A stretch of 64,000 bases of DNA, from contig NC_088295.1 in NCBI RefSeq assembly GCF_032854445.1, positions 70,329,028 through 70,393,027 on the forward strand. Reading direction: 5' to 3'. Below the pieces are notes generated by a model. The model worked only from the letters and a program-made list of their open reading frames with translations. It was not told the origin of the DNA and did not search any database. Positions 11,735 through 23,880 of this stretch are shown here, piece by piece (the stretch's first letter is position 1; the number at the start of each line of letters is the position of its first letter). This stretch comes from Liolophura sinensis (taxonomy: Eukaryota; Mollusca; Polyplacophora; Chitonida; Chitonidae). Made by a program: the position numbers and the translations under genes.

Positions 11735-12300
11735 CTGCCTCGAATATGGTGCTAGCACGTTTTTCGGATGTGAAATAAGAAGCTCGCTCGAATTTTGTGT
11801 CACAACGTTTCTCGTTCTTCGGTACTCCAGTAAAGTGCTATCTTGAATGTGGTGTTAGCACCATATTGGTTTTTTCGTATTTAAATAACGAATAAAGTGC
11901 CAGTACCATATTCGGGCCAGAGGCTTATTAAAGAGCTGAATGTCGAAAAATGTGCTAGCACCATACCTGCGTAAACGGTTTTGTTCAGATCCGATTAAAG
12001 AAAAAGGAACTAGCACCGTATTCCAACCAACTGCTCATTGTAGAGCTGCATAATGAAAAACATGCGAGAACCGTATTTTAGATATGAATAACAAGTACCG
12101 TAATACTAGCAACATATTCTTGCCAGCACGTCATTGAAGACCTGAATAACGAAAAACGTGCTGACAAATATTCTAGCCAGCGCGTTCCTCAAAATGTGAA
12201 TAAAGAAAAACGTATAAGCATCATATTCGAGCAAACATGTTACAGAAGCCCTGAATAATGAAAAACTGGCTGGCATCATTTTCGAGAAAACGTCCGTCCA
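11735..12300. repeat. Degenerate 55-bp minisatellite with an inverted unit
   Basis: A core resembling AGCACCATATTCGAGCC recurs at about 11857, 11902, 11957, 12012, 12067, 12107, 12162, 12217 and 12272. Most steps are exactly 55 bp; two are 45 and 40 bp. Units also share GAATAACGAAAAACGTGCT. A copy in the opposite orientation (CGAATATGGTGCTAGCACG) lies at about 11738-11765. Units are diverged, so the array is old. Confidence 0.8.
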
Positions 12301-12318
12301 GGTGAACACAACATGAGC

Positions 12319-12509
12319 TTACATAATGTAGCAATAGGTTTGTGTTATATCATCTTGTATTCTAATTCTAACCACATGACGCACCCAAATCGCACAGAAA
12401 AAGCTATAGTTATCAGCCAGATAAGGAATAGTAGTCCACAGATTTTAGAGGTTGTCCGCATCACCAGGACCCTAGGAGGGTTCTCTTTCGATGGCATTAA
12501 TAAACACAC
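12319..12509 (-). pseudogene. GPCR pseudogene (copy 4), exon 2 fragment
   Basis: The acceptor (GCCAG) is kept at 12510-12514 and is followed by VFINAIERE-PS, then an in-frame TAG. TM3 and the ERY motif are deleted. Homology resumes at KICGLLFLIWLITIAFSVRFG (TM4) and ends in loop 2. The second half of the exon (TM5 to the C-tail) is absent. It probably belongs with the exon 1 remnant at 14258-14505, since intron-like block sequence lies between them. Confidence 0.75.
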
Positions 12510-14257
12510 CTGGCATTCTTGAGTTTTGAGCATTTGGCATTTGAGCAATCCGTCCTGGCATTTGTTTTGAGCTTACATTGCTCATTGTCTGCTTGTGTTG
12601 TGACATACTTTTATCTCAATTCTACTGGAGATTGCGTTAGTTTGGTGATCCCTTTGTTTCAAGGACTGGATTAAGCTATCTAGGGAAGAGTTTGTGACTC
12701 GTAGAGAGTTTGGATACAAACATTCGTCAGTGGGCCTCGGGGACGACTGATTGTCACCTGTGTGCCTGTGTTATCTTTCACTTGAGGAACTGTGGATTTA
12801 CCTATTTCTGTGGACTCCATGTGTATAGACCGGAACTGTGTCTGTAATCTCGGTAAGAAACTATATTTTATTGTTATTTACATTGCTTTGTATACTGTAT
12901 ACATGTACTATTCAAGTCAGATTATTCAGTTATGTGTATTGAATTTATCTGTGTGTTCGTGTTTCTTTGTCTGATCATTTGCGAGGTTATCATTTTCTAG
13001 AAGTTGGGCAAAGCATTTCTTTACAGTTTTACCTCTCTGATAGTGATACCTCTGCACCATTAAACAAGTGATACATACTGACTGATATCCCATTCACAGA
13101 GGGGTCTCTGACTGACCTCTGCATCAAACAACTTTTGAATGCCAGCATATTCATTTTACACACAGTAAAAATGGACAATATTCTTAATCTACTAGCAAGG
13201 CAGCCCTGACCATTGTTCTCGATCTGAAACAGATTATATGGCTAAATGAAGAAATTATCAACTCTTTCTTAATCACTGGCAAAGCAGCCCCTGTCAGACC
13301 TTTGTTAAATGACAGCTTGGGGGAAGCTCAGTGAAGAAATCATTAATTCTTATCATTAATTCTTATGTATTGATTAACAGCATCAAACGTCCACGTAACA
13401 GTTCGTTTGGTAAGATCGTCCATGATAAGTTATAAGTGATAAAATAAAAAATTGCCGTTGAAAAATCTGGTTGAATCCTTTTATGAAATTTTCAAAATCG
13501 ACCGATTTGCGCATGCCCTTGAGCGCACATTCGCTGGATTACTGGGATAGTGTGTGCAGAATTTCATTGCTATCTGGTAATTACCACGGGAGATATCAAA
13601 CAACGTTTTGGGGGGAACTTACTTTTGTTGCACTGTATATATCATGGACGTTTGAAAGAGGCTTCACAAGAAAATATTTAAAGTAAACGGACGGTTTAGG
13701 AGGTGAAAGTTGCAAACTTAAAAAACTTCCTATAGTAAAGAGATGTCATTTGGGCCTCCGGAACACAGCAAGTCACTTTGCTGGTAAATTAATGTCAAGA
13801 AAGGTTGCCTAACATTTATGACACGTGATATGATAGTTTTTATCTCCTTATATATACCGATATAATATATACCGATGTAATGATGATACCATTGGTGTCT
13901 CAGAATGAAAATGACATAATATGTCTCACAAAGTGATTTTTGGCTTCCACTGGTCAATAGACGGTCACGTGATTTTCCGCAATCGTGATCTACAAAGATC
14001 TGCAGTACCAAACCCATTTCCTCCCACTGATTGCTCTCTGACGTCTGCTTGTTCTTAAGTAAACAACAGGAAGATGGCAATATTCGTGATCAATGCACAT
14101 ATTTAACAAATTAAAATACTACCTGAGCAGATCGCACTCGAAGAACATTACTTCTGACAAATCCTAATATCTCAACCCTCAGGCTGCTCTATCTGTATAA
14201 ATCATGTTTTCATTTGAACTTTCACAAAGAGAAATATGAAGTACAATGTGTACTTAC
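12510..14257. other. Intron-like region of GPCR copy 4
   Basis: The part at about 13690-14080 aligns by eye with 20620-20930, inside the intron of copy 5. Shared features are a GGTTGCCTAACATTT motif and a TCCA(C/A)TGGTCAATA stretch followed by GTGAC/CGTG-like sequence. A separate block at about 12795-12985 recurs at 40790-40960 (TTTGTATACTGTAT, TATTGAATTTATCTGTGT), so a dispersed repeat is also present. No coding exon seen. Confidence 0.5.
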
Positions 14258-14505
14258 AGAAATTAATTCCCATGGACGAAGCATCCGAGCCAAAGAGCTA
14301 AACTAAGGGCAGTGGTGGTAAAAGAAAAACAAGGACGCTCATATCGGCCAGGCCCAACAAGGCCAAATAGATGGACAGCACTACACATTTTCAGGCTTCA
14401 CAAGAGAATGAGAACAAGGACGAGTATATTGCCGACTACACCTGTGATGTAATACTGTAATACGGTGTTGAAAAGTTTGTCGGATATACTTGGCAACCAG
14501 TTCTC
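14258..14505 (-). pseudogene. GPCR pseudogene (copy 4), exon 1
   Basis: Begins at ENWLPSISDKL and reads TM1 (ITGVVGNILVLVLILL), then an in-frame TGA where intact copies have VKKM. TM2 is frameshifted. The donor TCT|GTAAGT at 14257-14258 is still perfect. The start codon and first residues are missing; homology breaks at about 14505. Confidence 0.75.
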
Positions 14506-14559
14506 CTCTTCAGAGTCCCGTCTCTTCTCGGACTCCTCTCATCACTCAGTGGGGAGACA

Positions 14560-15360
14560 GCGATTACCCAACAGAGTGTGAAAATGGTTTGATGACTGCT
14601 TTGGATTCAATAACATTGTGTACATTGTCTTTCTATCCTATTAGGTTTACTGATTGTCATGCGAATGAGTACTGCGTCACAATTATTGACATCAATACGC
14701 ATCTGGGGTTGACATTCTGACCGCATTGGATAAAGACTCAAATGGATTGTGATTTATAGATGTGAAAACCATCGCTGATTGTCTGTCGATGTGTACAAGG
14801 GAATGACGCTTTTTGAAAGATAAGAAAAATTGACAATAATATAGTGACTTAAGCAGTTGCCCCCGTAGCTAAAAGCGCAGACCTGATGAAATCTCCTCTT
14901 CCGGCCTGACTCGATAGCTATGGTTTCATTTTGGGCGTATCATCCTACCACTCTGATCAGAATTACTACCTTTTAAAGCCGTTTGCTACTAGCCTATTTT
15001 GATGGCAAATACATCGTGTCTTAATGTATTGGTAACAAGCTTTTCCTCCGCTGGAGAGTTTCTGGTAAAATTTGAGTCTACAGAACCAGTGTTCGTAGCT
15101 TACTGATTTGGACTTTTATGATAAATATATGCATCAAAACAAATCCCAAAATGCCGTTTATCGCAAAGATATAATACACGATACGTACACGCTGCATAAA
15201 GAACCCTTCTGTACATTGCTGTTCACGCGTCCACGCTGTTGATATAGTTGTACAGAATGGTAGAATACAGTCGAATGAAGCTGTGACGTCATCATAAGCT
15301 AATGTCAACATTAGGCATGTCAACTGGAAGTTTAGCACTCGAAATGATATTCTAAGACAA
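14560..15360. repeat. Upstream block duplicated with the GPCR (matches 22730-23640)
   Basis: Shared landmarks: a TATTGTCTTTCT-like stretch near 14625 and 22770, ACCGATTGTCATG/ACTGATTGTCATG, a TTATAGAT.TGAAAA-like stretch, and TTCTGGTAAAA near 15060 and 23460. The copy at 22.7 kb is interrupted by a SINE-A (23114-23384). This shows the GPCR duplicated with about 1 kb or more of 5' flank. Confidence 0.65.
15078..15353 (-). CDS. Possible last exon of an unknown membrane protein
   Basis: An open frame runs from a good acceptor (TTTGTCTTAG at 15353-15362) to a stop at 15078. It encodes about 90 residues: RISFRVLNFQLTC, a loop with several cysteines (AYDDVTASFDC, EQQCTEGFF), then a probable transmembrane helix (IVYYIFAINGILGFVLMHIF) and a short basic tail. 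The matching stretch at 23450-23650 is deleted and broken. I do not recognise the family. It may be part of a neighbouring duplicated gene, or chance. Confidence 0.22.
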   Translation of the reverse strand, partial: RISFRVLNFQLTCLMLTLAYDDVTASFDCILPFCTTISTAWTREQQCTEGFFMQRVRIVYYIFAINGILGFVLMHIFIIKVQISKLRTLVL

Positions 15361-15370
15361 ATAAATGTAA

Positions 15371-15690
15371 GTGTGCTTCGGTGGCCTAACAGTTAAAACG
15401 ACCGTCTCGAAGTCGGGAGACCAGTGGATCAAACCCGGGTCGGAGCATACCAAAGACCTTCTAAATGGTACTCGTGGCTGCCTCGCTTGGCGCTCAGCAC
15501 TGAGAGGTTAGAACAAGGAAACATGACTGGTTGGCCCAGTGTCTGTATAATTTGATTGGGTGGGGTGTCATGTCTGGTGTCTTCGGCATGATAAATCAGT
15601 GGCGGCAGAACTTTGGCGGCAGAGACTCACCCTACCACAAGTACACACACGTAATGACTCCTCGTCGTCATATAACCCATATTTGGATCA
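15371..15690 (+). mobile_element. SINE-B copy
   Basis: The tRNA-like head has an A-box-like GGTGGCCTAACAGTTAAAACG and a B-box-like GGATCAAACCC near 15429. The body (GCCTCGCTTGGCGCTCAGCA) and the tail (CTCGTCGTCATATAA) match SINE-B copies at 9.2, 23.9 and 26.0 kb. Open frames across it are not genes. Confidence 0.65.
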
Positions 15691-16810
15691 ATCCTTCTTG
15701 CTTTTGTAAGAAAATTGAAAACTTGCAATCATACTCGAGCTGTTCTTGCTCTTTTCCAGAAGAACAAGAAGAGGAGAGGCCCCTAATGGAAGTGAAACCA
15801 CACAATGTCCAACTGGTACATCTGATCTTGATCTATATTTGTACAAAGACCAAAACGATTCCCTTTCTCACAGACTTTAAGGCAAGAGGGGTGAATTCAA
15901 TTTTGACATTGTAAATTATCCTGACATGGATAGCAATATTGTGTGTACATATCTGGCTTTGTAGTATTTGTTAGGTCCTGTGTGTTGTGTGTCGATTTCA
16001 GCCAACGCCACGAGTTATTACTGCAAAAAGTAGTGTGTCAAACGTCTTCACCCTAAGTTTTACAATGAATTTTCTTGTAACTAAATATACGCAGAGCGTC
16101 CAGCACCTCTGTCTCTCTGCTTCATAATAGTGTCTAACTGCGATTAACCTCGGAATAGAGACTGTATATTCGTCGTGTTGAATTAGATGGCCACATTGGA
16201 TACATGAATAGTTGCAATCAAAGCGCAACTGAGATAATATCTGATTATCGACAATTTACATATTTGCATGGTACACGATTTGAATACCGATTTCACTCAT
16301 TCGCTTAGAACATACCTTGCGTCTTTACAACATAAGTAAAAACTGCCGAATGCTTCTCTTTTTATCCTATTTTTCTCAGTTCTTTGGTGGTTTGTGTTAA
16401 ATGTGGTTTTGGGAATTGGTCTAGCGACTATTGATCTGGAACGTCTTCATTAGTTAACGGCTGGTATACCAATGACTGTCCGAGGCATAAATTTTCCATC
16501 ATCATGGGAGCCGAGGGATCTGGAAGCAAGAGGTTTGGGGGTAACATCCCAGAACTGTGAACTGCCAGGCCTGTTTCTGTCATATTGTGGTTATTATGTA
16601 CTAGCTGGCATTTCACTACGCGCTTTTACCAGGCAACGATCTATGAATGAAAACGGGGGAGATGCATATCCCTGCATCCCTACTCATGGGATTTGGAAGG
16701 GAACCATGATCATCGCATAAGGATCTGGTTTCTGTCTGAGGATTCAGGTGCTTTGCAAAGAAGTGTATTTTCATCGGTCCCATAACAGAGTTTATTGACT
16801 GAAATACTCT
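15691..16810. other. Intergenic, nothing seen
   Basis: No supported gene or repeat family. Frames near 16428-16720 overlap on both strands without recognisable domains. Confidence 0.3.
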
Positions 16811-16961
16811 CTCCCTCTCCGTGGAAGGTCTTCATCAACCTGCGGATGGTCGTGGGTTTCCTCCGGGCTCTGGCTGGTTTCCTTTCACCATAATGCTGTC
16901 TGCCGTCGTATAAGTGAAATATTCTTGAGTACGACGTAAGAGACCAATGAGATAATCAAGT
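16811..16961 (+). mobile_element. SINE-A 3' half
   Basis: Starts inside the element (CTCTCCGTGGAAGGTC) and runs through CCTGCGGATGGTCGTGGGTT to the tail TTCTTGAGTACGACGTAAGA. The Pol III promoter half is missing. Confidence 0.75.
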
Positions 16962-19645
16962 AATTAGATAACAAAATTCCGGACAGGCGTTAAAGATGGT
17001 TATCGTTTAAAATACGAAATGCGATTTTTTAGGGATCGATACATGAATGTTTAGAGTCAGCTAATATCGTGACAAAAGATATAATGTACATTGATTAAAT
17101 TTACATAAATTGGTAAACAACACAAAATATCCATACATGCATTCATTCATCTTATTTCTTCAGTAAAACGGATACGATTTATTAAAGAATAATAAAGGAT
17201 TTTTTGAGGATTTACCCTCAAAATAAATCACATGTACTTTCACTAAAATGTTAATACAGGATTAATCGAAATGTGATGATTGTTATTGATCGATCGACAG
17301 CGGAGAGTTAATCTTCCCACGCGAGAAACGGGAGATAACTTTTATTAACTCCAGGCTGTACAGGATGCATACGACCGTAGATGGCACGGCTAGCTTCAGA
17401 TAATTTCTACCTTTGTTCCAACACTGAGACAAAACACAGAGCGACGACGTTATTCAAGAGGTCAAGAGGAAAAGTAAATGTGAAGTCCAGTACAGGCAAA
17501 GCCTTCGGTCCCCTGCTCTCCAGTTTGAACGACCGATCTCGTGATCTCTCGGGTGTGTTCTCGTCTACTTGGGTGGGATCACTAGTGCCCCTCAACAAGG
17601 CCTTGCTGTACCGAAATGATGCTCTTCTGCTTGGACATGGCTAGAAAGAGGCTCATGTCTGAGTTCCTTAGACACTAGCAGAGCAATTCCTTCAGTTGAG
17701 CGGGAGAAAGTTGAAGCCTACCAGACGAGATCCCATTTCAAGCAAAAACTTTTTCTTGGCTTTAGCACTTGTTTGTTGCTATTATACCAGCCTCTTTGAT
17801 GGGATGATGTGAGGATCCCGGAAAACACAATGGTGTTGTGGAATGTATTCACTCTGTTATGGAATGGAATATTCAGACCACCATGCAAAGATATTGACTC
17901 ACAACTGATGAGAACATATAACCATATTAATCAGTATGGACGTGAATGCCTGGTATGGGTTATAATTTGTGAGCAGAAAATGTGCAGGTGATAAACAATA
18001 TACGCATAACCTCCGATTCAAATCCACAGTCCGACAAGCAGGGCTTTGAATAAATAGAGCTGCAATACCGAACATCACAGCCTATCTAATACAATGACTG
18101 ATGATTATCAGGTACAGCTTTATACCCAAATGGTCACAAAGGGACAACTAGCAGAACACTAGCTTCAGGATTGTTAACTGGTAAAATCACCAAAGAAACA
18201 CTACAACCATAACAGTACAGACTACAACAGATGCCCCAGCGCATCGCACTGGAATGACAGTTAAGGGAAAAGAACGTCACAACAAGGGGTCTGCCGTATC
18301 CACATTAAACAACAGTGAGTTGCACAGTATTCGTGTATACCAAGCAGATATTGTTACAATATATGACGCTTTATTTGCGACCATAAATGATAAAGAATAG
18401 CTCATAAAATAGATTTGGTTGATATATGTCAATCATGCCAAAAGCTGTGAGAACAAAAAAGATATGTGAATTAGGCATACATCTAATTCATATGTACATG
18501 GGTACAGCATATATGTAGAGAAAAGTAAGCACCTAACCGACTAGGTGCGCGCGCATGGAAAACATCGTATGTTGAAAGCATCAACAATGATGCTGAGAGT
18601 CCTGGAAAAACAATAAGGTTCCCTCGCAAGTTAAGGATATATGTATGTTGTTCTGAATGATCATTCAACTGACAAAACAACATAATCTTTTTATATCTGA
18701 TAGTATTCCATAACAGTTTCAGGATATTAGCTCACAAATAATGAGGTGTTTACCATTACAATCTTCGGTCAAATATGAAGTCAAGTTATGTATAAGATGT
18801 TCTGGAGAAACAGAAGATTTACACAGATTATTCTCTCAACTTGAATAATAACATTTTGGCCAAATGACGGGGCACTGAGTATACCGAAGCAAAATCTACA
18901 TTGAGGCATGAAATTGGTCTAACAAACTGGGATTCGGTTAAATCCAGTGTGACCATGACTTAATTGTGTCTGGTCACAAATTACGATAACCATCCAATAA
19001 CCATGTGACCAGAAAGTAGAAGGGAACGTGGCGCTGCTGATTTACTAGATCTATTCATATACTAGATCTATTCATATACTAGATCTATTCATATACGCAC
19101 AGTAAGACTCGAAAGATTTTACCACTCTTAAAATGCATTACTTCCAATAATTTCCCTTTAACACTGTGAATGTTTGGGAGTTAACAAATGGATATAACTA
19201 GGGAGGAAAGTTGAAACACCACGCTCAAATCATGATTCCGTCAAAGTGTAATTCATGAGAACTTGTCCCAACCCAATATATGCACGAATAAACAATATAT
19301 GCAACATTACAACACAGAACGACATAGTACACAATCCATTAGTCTCGATTTAAACAACGATGTAGAAATAATTTACTTCAAATAAAAAAGAATTAAAACA
19401 AATATTAAGATTTTAATCAATCATTCTCTGCTAATTATACATCCCATTTATTATTGTCTTCATTGAACTTACCTATGTATATATAGTGTTTATGTGTAAT
19501 TTCATAATCTCAACATGATATACTGATATGTCCTTGGTTATTTGGAGTAAATTTCCACTTCAGTAAAACGCAGCGCATCATGTGGATTAGAGCTTCTAAC
19601 GACACATGCCGATTCTACTCGATACTTTTACAAACTTGCGGGTAT
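16962..19645. other. Intergenic; short 17-bp tandem repeat
   Basis: An 87-codon plus-strand frame at 17381-17644 and its minus shadow have no recognised domain and no splice context. At about 19043-19095 the unit ACTAGATCTATTCATAT repeats three times without change. Otherwise nothing is supported in this 2.7-kb stretch. Confidence 0.4.
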
Positions 19646-20944
19646 TCAGTTTATTTCGAGCTGTGATGTTTGTGTTATTCTGGCCACAGAACCCTGACGA
19701 TCAAATTTCGATTTAGAACAGCAGTTACAAAATAACTGTCGGAATGCATACCTGAAATTTGCTGACACCAAGAAGCAGACAATAGGGTTTGCAATGAGAT
19801 TGAAATACAGCAGAAGTCGGAAAGACCAGTTGATGGCGAAACCTGACTTATAATGAATGAGGTCTAATGTTTCTGGATTAACGTGAAAAATAATTGCGTA
19901 AACTCCAATTGGAAGAGTACAAACCACAAAAATTACCAGAATTGACACTAGAATTGCTGTGACTTGAAAACGAGCTTCTCTGGCCATTCGCGTTTTGAGC
20001 GTCACTTTTTGTTACTTGTGTTTTCAGTGTAATAATCATCTTACCATAGAGTACCATCAGTACAGGGATGGGTAGGAAAAAGGTAGTGATCATCAGAGAA
20101 ATGTCGTACAGCTTTACTCAGGGTTCATCCCACAGGATGTAGCAATTGGTCTGCGTTATATTATCATATTCTAGTTCCACGTACTGCGTGGCGTACCCAA
20201 GAGGTAAAGAGACACCAATGGTTATGATCCAGATAAGGAGCAGCAGACCGCAGATTTTAGGGGTGGTCCACATCCCCAGGCTCCTAAGAGGGTGGCACAG
20301 TACCGCGTGTCTCTCCACGGCTATGAGAAGGAATATCAATATTGAAGCCCCAGACGCTCCTCTGTCGATGGCGCCAATAAACACACCTGGAATTTGAGAC
20401 AAGATTTGAGAATTCGAGCTGATAGAAGAATACAGGTATTTTGTAACATATTGTCATCTAACACAGGACTGGTGTCATTAACGTATACGTACATACTCAT
20501 GTGCCTTACTTACATTCGCATACATACAAGCTCATCGGTTTGATCTGTTTCAGGATGATTCTGATAACGGCAAGGTCTTATGTGTGACTCTGGATAAGAG
20601 CAAGACGCGCGACTAGTAAAAATTAACGTCAATATGGGTTGCCTAACTTTTTTTACAAGTAACAAAATACGATGATGCCGTTTTTATTGTTAACGACCAA
20701 AGAGTTCGAACTCAAAACTACAAATATGCGGATAAATTTGAATTGTTTTCAAAGATGTCTGTTTTTTTGTCTGTTTCAATCACACGCTGATAATTTCCAT
20801 TTGTGAATGAAAATAACACATACTGAAGAGAGATTCTTGGTTTCCAATGGTCAATACTCGGTGACATGATATTTGGCAAAACATGATCTAAAACGACCAC
20901 GGGCTCAAGCAAAGCAATGTCAAGCGTTACATATTGGTGTTATT

Positions 20945-22220
20945 GTTGACTGCGAGTGTTTCCTTTTGCGTATGGCCCAGTTTCTCTGACAGGAGACGTG
21001 ATACGTGGTGTATAACTGTTATACACCTCTTATCACTCCTGGTTTTGAATAAATTCACATATCTGATATTTACTGCCAACGGTAGTAGCAGTAGTAGAGA
21101 GAGCTTAAATTATTGGCGTCTACCACATAACAAGAAAGACTACTCCTTCTCCTTTTATACAGAACAGACATGGCCCTTTCCCACCCCACCGGCTCTGGAA
21201 ATTGTACAGCCTGCAGGACATATATTTAAGCGTGTCAGTGTTATCTATCAAAAACTTGTATTCTACCTTATCTCTGTGCACAGCTCACACTAATCCTTAT
21301 AGAAAAGCAAATATACACAATTCACATGGACCTTATCATGTGTTAAGAAATAGCATGGACAAGAGCGCACATTTCTTTCTTCTTCTGATAATATAAATTA
21401 TCACGTAGAACAGTCTCATGTGCATCTAGAGTATCGCATTTGACGTTTCTAGAAAATATCACTGAGCTTAGAACATTTTATTGACATCAAAAGTAATTAA
21501 TTGGGCAAATGTTCTTCTGGGGATACAAAAGGCTTGTGTTGTATCTTAGTCTGGGTGGATAGGTGGACAGTTCAAAAAATTCTGTACTATCTACTAAAAT
21601 TCCATTGTTTTACAAGAAAATAAGTTGAAATTTCTAAGGGTTTGATAAGTTTGTAGTCTTGATTCTCTTTGCTGTGTATATCACATATGCTTTGATGGCC
21701 ATTTTAATAGGTTGGTTGTTGTCCTGTGCAAAGAAGAATACAAAGATAAAGTGAAATCCAGATATCTTGATCATAATTTCACTTGTCATCGGGTCGGATA
21801 TAAACCGAAAGGTGCGGAGTCCGTGTTTTTCTCATAGACTTCTAGTTAGCATGAATAGTGCCATAAAGGTTTTGAATTCGGTGTTGCGTCACATGCATCA
21901 TTACTATACATATCTGACGAAAACAAACAACATGGGAGGAAACTGGGGAGAGCCCGGGGGAAACCCACGACCATCCGCAGGTTGCTGCAGACCTTCCAAC
22001 TTACGCCAGGAAGCCATCATGAGCTGAACTTGAACTCACAGCGACCGCATTGGCGAGAGGCTCCGTTGCGCGCTTACCAACTCGGTAACATAACAGACTT
22101 CGGGCTAAAGCATTCGGTCTATTATGAAACCGGTTTCCAGGTGTATAGCCGCGATTAGACACCTCAAGCTCAGGTGATAACCCTTACTAAACGACCGGAC
22201 GATGGGTATTTCGGCGAACC
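20945..22220. repeat. Intron block of copy 5, repeated at 32.8-33.6 kb
   Basis: Three or four sub-blocks are co-linear with 32800-33620: GAGTGTTT...TATACACC.CTTATGACTCCT near 20950/32815; TTTTATACAGAACA near 21155/32955; a TGTATTC-CTTATATCT-like stretch near 21255/33075; TTTTGAATT.GGTGT.GC near 21870/33350; and CAGGTGTATA...ACACCTCA...GATAACCCTTACT near 22140/33520. The alignment was made by eye. Confidence 0.6.
21931..22089 (-). mobile_element. SINE-A fragment, minus strand, inside the copy 5 intron
   Basis: Reverse complement of the SINE-A body: AACCCACGACCATCCGCAGG near 21965 and the B-box region CTTGAACTCACAGCGACCGC near 22030. Both the extreme 5' head and the 3' tail are trimmed. Confidence 0.7.
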
Positions 22221-23113
22221 AAAGTACCAACACACCTAAAACTCTCGACAAGTGAAGGTCAACACCACATATTTCGAGCTGAATATCCCAACTCTCAGCA
22301 TGCACCAGCACCTCAGCATCTGTACAATATTAAGTTTTCAAAGAAAAATATGTCTGTATATGTACTCACAGAAATTTGTTCCCATGAACGAGGCATCCGA
22401 GTCAAAGTGCCAGAGAAGGATAGCGTTGATAAGAAGATCAGAACTACCAGATCGGCCAGGGCCAGCGAGGATAAACACAGGTTGACAGCACTATGCATTT
22501 TCCTCACCAAAAGAATGACAGCAAGGACCAATACATTGCCCACAACAACTGTAATGATGATACTGCCGAATATCACTGTGATGACAATTTTGTCGGATAA
22601 ACTGGGCGACCAATTCTCCCCTGTGTAGTTTGAGTGAGTAATAGTGAGCCTTAACTGCGGTAATACAGACACTGGTAGTCCTACTGAAGATAAAACCCGC
22701 TTTTCAGATACAGAGCAGAGGAGATATACTGACAGGCTAATGGACTGTGCAATAACATTGTATATATTGTCTTTCTCTACTCAGATTCCTGTTGCGTTTA
22801 CCGATTGTCATGTAACTGAGTATTGACTAGCGTCACGCATCGGAATTAATGGCTGTCAATATGTAGGCAGGATTGTCCTTGTGACGGCATTGGATGAAAA
22901 ACAACTGCAAGTTATAGATACGAAAAAACATATGTAGGTCGCTGAATTGTTCCATCGGTCGAAAAATTTAATCGACAGACCGACCAAACAGACTGGCTTA
23001 AATAGTTACCTGCGTAGCAAAAAGCACGGACAAGATGGGTATAAATACGCGAACATACACGGAACCTGATTCACTCCCCACTGCCATTGTTTACTACCTC
23101 ATTATGTTACGAG

Positions 23114-23384
23114 GGGGACTTCGTGGCTCAGTTGGTTAGCGCGCTAGCACAGCGTAATGACCCAGGAGTCTCTCACCAATGCGGTCGCTGTGAGTTCAAG
23201 TCCAGCTCATGCTGGCTTCCTCTCCGACCGTACGTCGGAAGGTCTGCCACCAACCTGCGGATGGTCGTGGGTTTCCCCCGGGCTCTGCCCGGTTTCCACC
23301 CACCATAATGCTGACCGCCGTCGTATAAGTGAAATATTCTTGAGTACGGAGTAAAACATCTATCAAATAAATAATAAATAAATA
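23114..23384 (+). mobile_element. SINE-A, near complete, with target duplication
   Basis: Head GTGGCTCAGTTGGTTAGCGC (A box) and GAGTTCAAGTCC (B box), body, and tail TTCTTGAGTACGGAGTAAAA followed by AAATAAATAATAAATAAATA. The flanks TTATGTTACGAG (23102-23113) and TTATGTTGCGAG (23386-23397) look like a target-site duplication with one mismatch. It interrupts the duplicated GPCR upstream block, so it inserted after the duplication. Confidence 0.85.
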
Positions 23385-23880
23385 CTTTATGTTGCGAGCC
23401 TATTTACTGCAAATATATCGTATCTTCATGTAATGTTGATAATTTTCCAGCTCAAGAACTTCTGGTAAAAATTTTAATCTAATGTCCCGGTGTGTGTAGT
23501 TTTCTGCTTTGGGCTTCCATGCTAAAAACACGCATACACCAAGAATATATGTATACTAAGTTTACACTATGTAGATTTTACATTTCCGCGCTTCAATTGT
23601 TCAGAATGGAATTTTATGAGAAACTGAAGTAGGTATAAGAGTGTATTCCTCCTAGGTTTGCCTACGTAATCACAGCCAATTTAAGCTCTCGCAAGAAGAA
23701 TCGTGACTTCTCTTTTCCAGTTTGCTAAGCACAAGTAAGGATAACATCTGCATCTGACATAACATTTCAGTTGGGAATTAAGGCGGTCTGCAAATTCTAC
23801 TTTCATGGGTCCCATAACAGAATTTCTGTTTGATGTGGCTTCCAGTCTTTCAGGTGTAAAATCTCTACATCCATTCTAGA

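Larger units (their letters stand above)
19646..22640 (-). pseudogene. GPCR pseudogene (copy 5), nearly full length, recently broken
   Basis: Exon 1 is 22370-22640 and exon 2 is 19646-20386, with an intact donor (CT|GTGAGT) and acceptor (TTCCAG). Damage: the ATG equivalent is ACT (THSNYTGENW instead of MSSN); a frameshift falls in late exon 1 near 22415-22430, with the original frame (DSDASFMGTNFC) resuming out of phase; a TGG-to-TGA stop at 20118-20120 replaces the Trp after DEP in loop 2; and a frameshift near 20000 falls in the third intracellular loop. Everything else is well kept, including GAIDRGAS, ERH for ERY, P6.50 in CTLPIGVY, and NPIVC in place of NPxxY. The 1983-bp intron contains a SINE-A fragment and a block repeated at 32-33.6 kb. 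Likely a pseudogene, but young. Confidence 0.82.

Noticed and set aside
11735-12300. CRISPR-like array (regular repeats)
   Set aside because: Repeats are degenerate, 55-bp steps have no conserved repeat/unique spacer alternation, and the genome is eukaryotic. The same applies to the 57-bp and 900-bp repeats.
17381-17644. 87-codon plus-strand frame with a basic N-terminal part
   Set aside because: No family recognised, and the antisense frame is similarly open; not separable from chance.
19043-19095. Three 17-bp repeats as an operator or enhancer
   Set aside because: Plain short tandem repeat; nothing nearby to regulate.
23087-23354. Open frames such as ALAQRNDPGVSHQCGRC in SINE-A copies (also 27440-27661 and 48756-48987)
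   Set aside because: They are translations of the tRNA-derived SINE body and recur wherever the SINE occurs.
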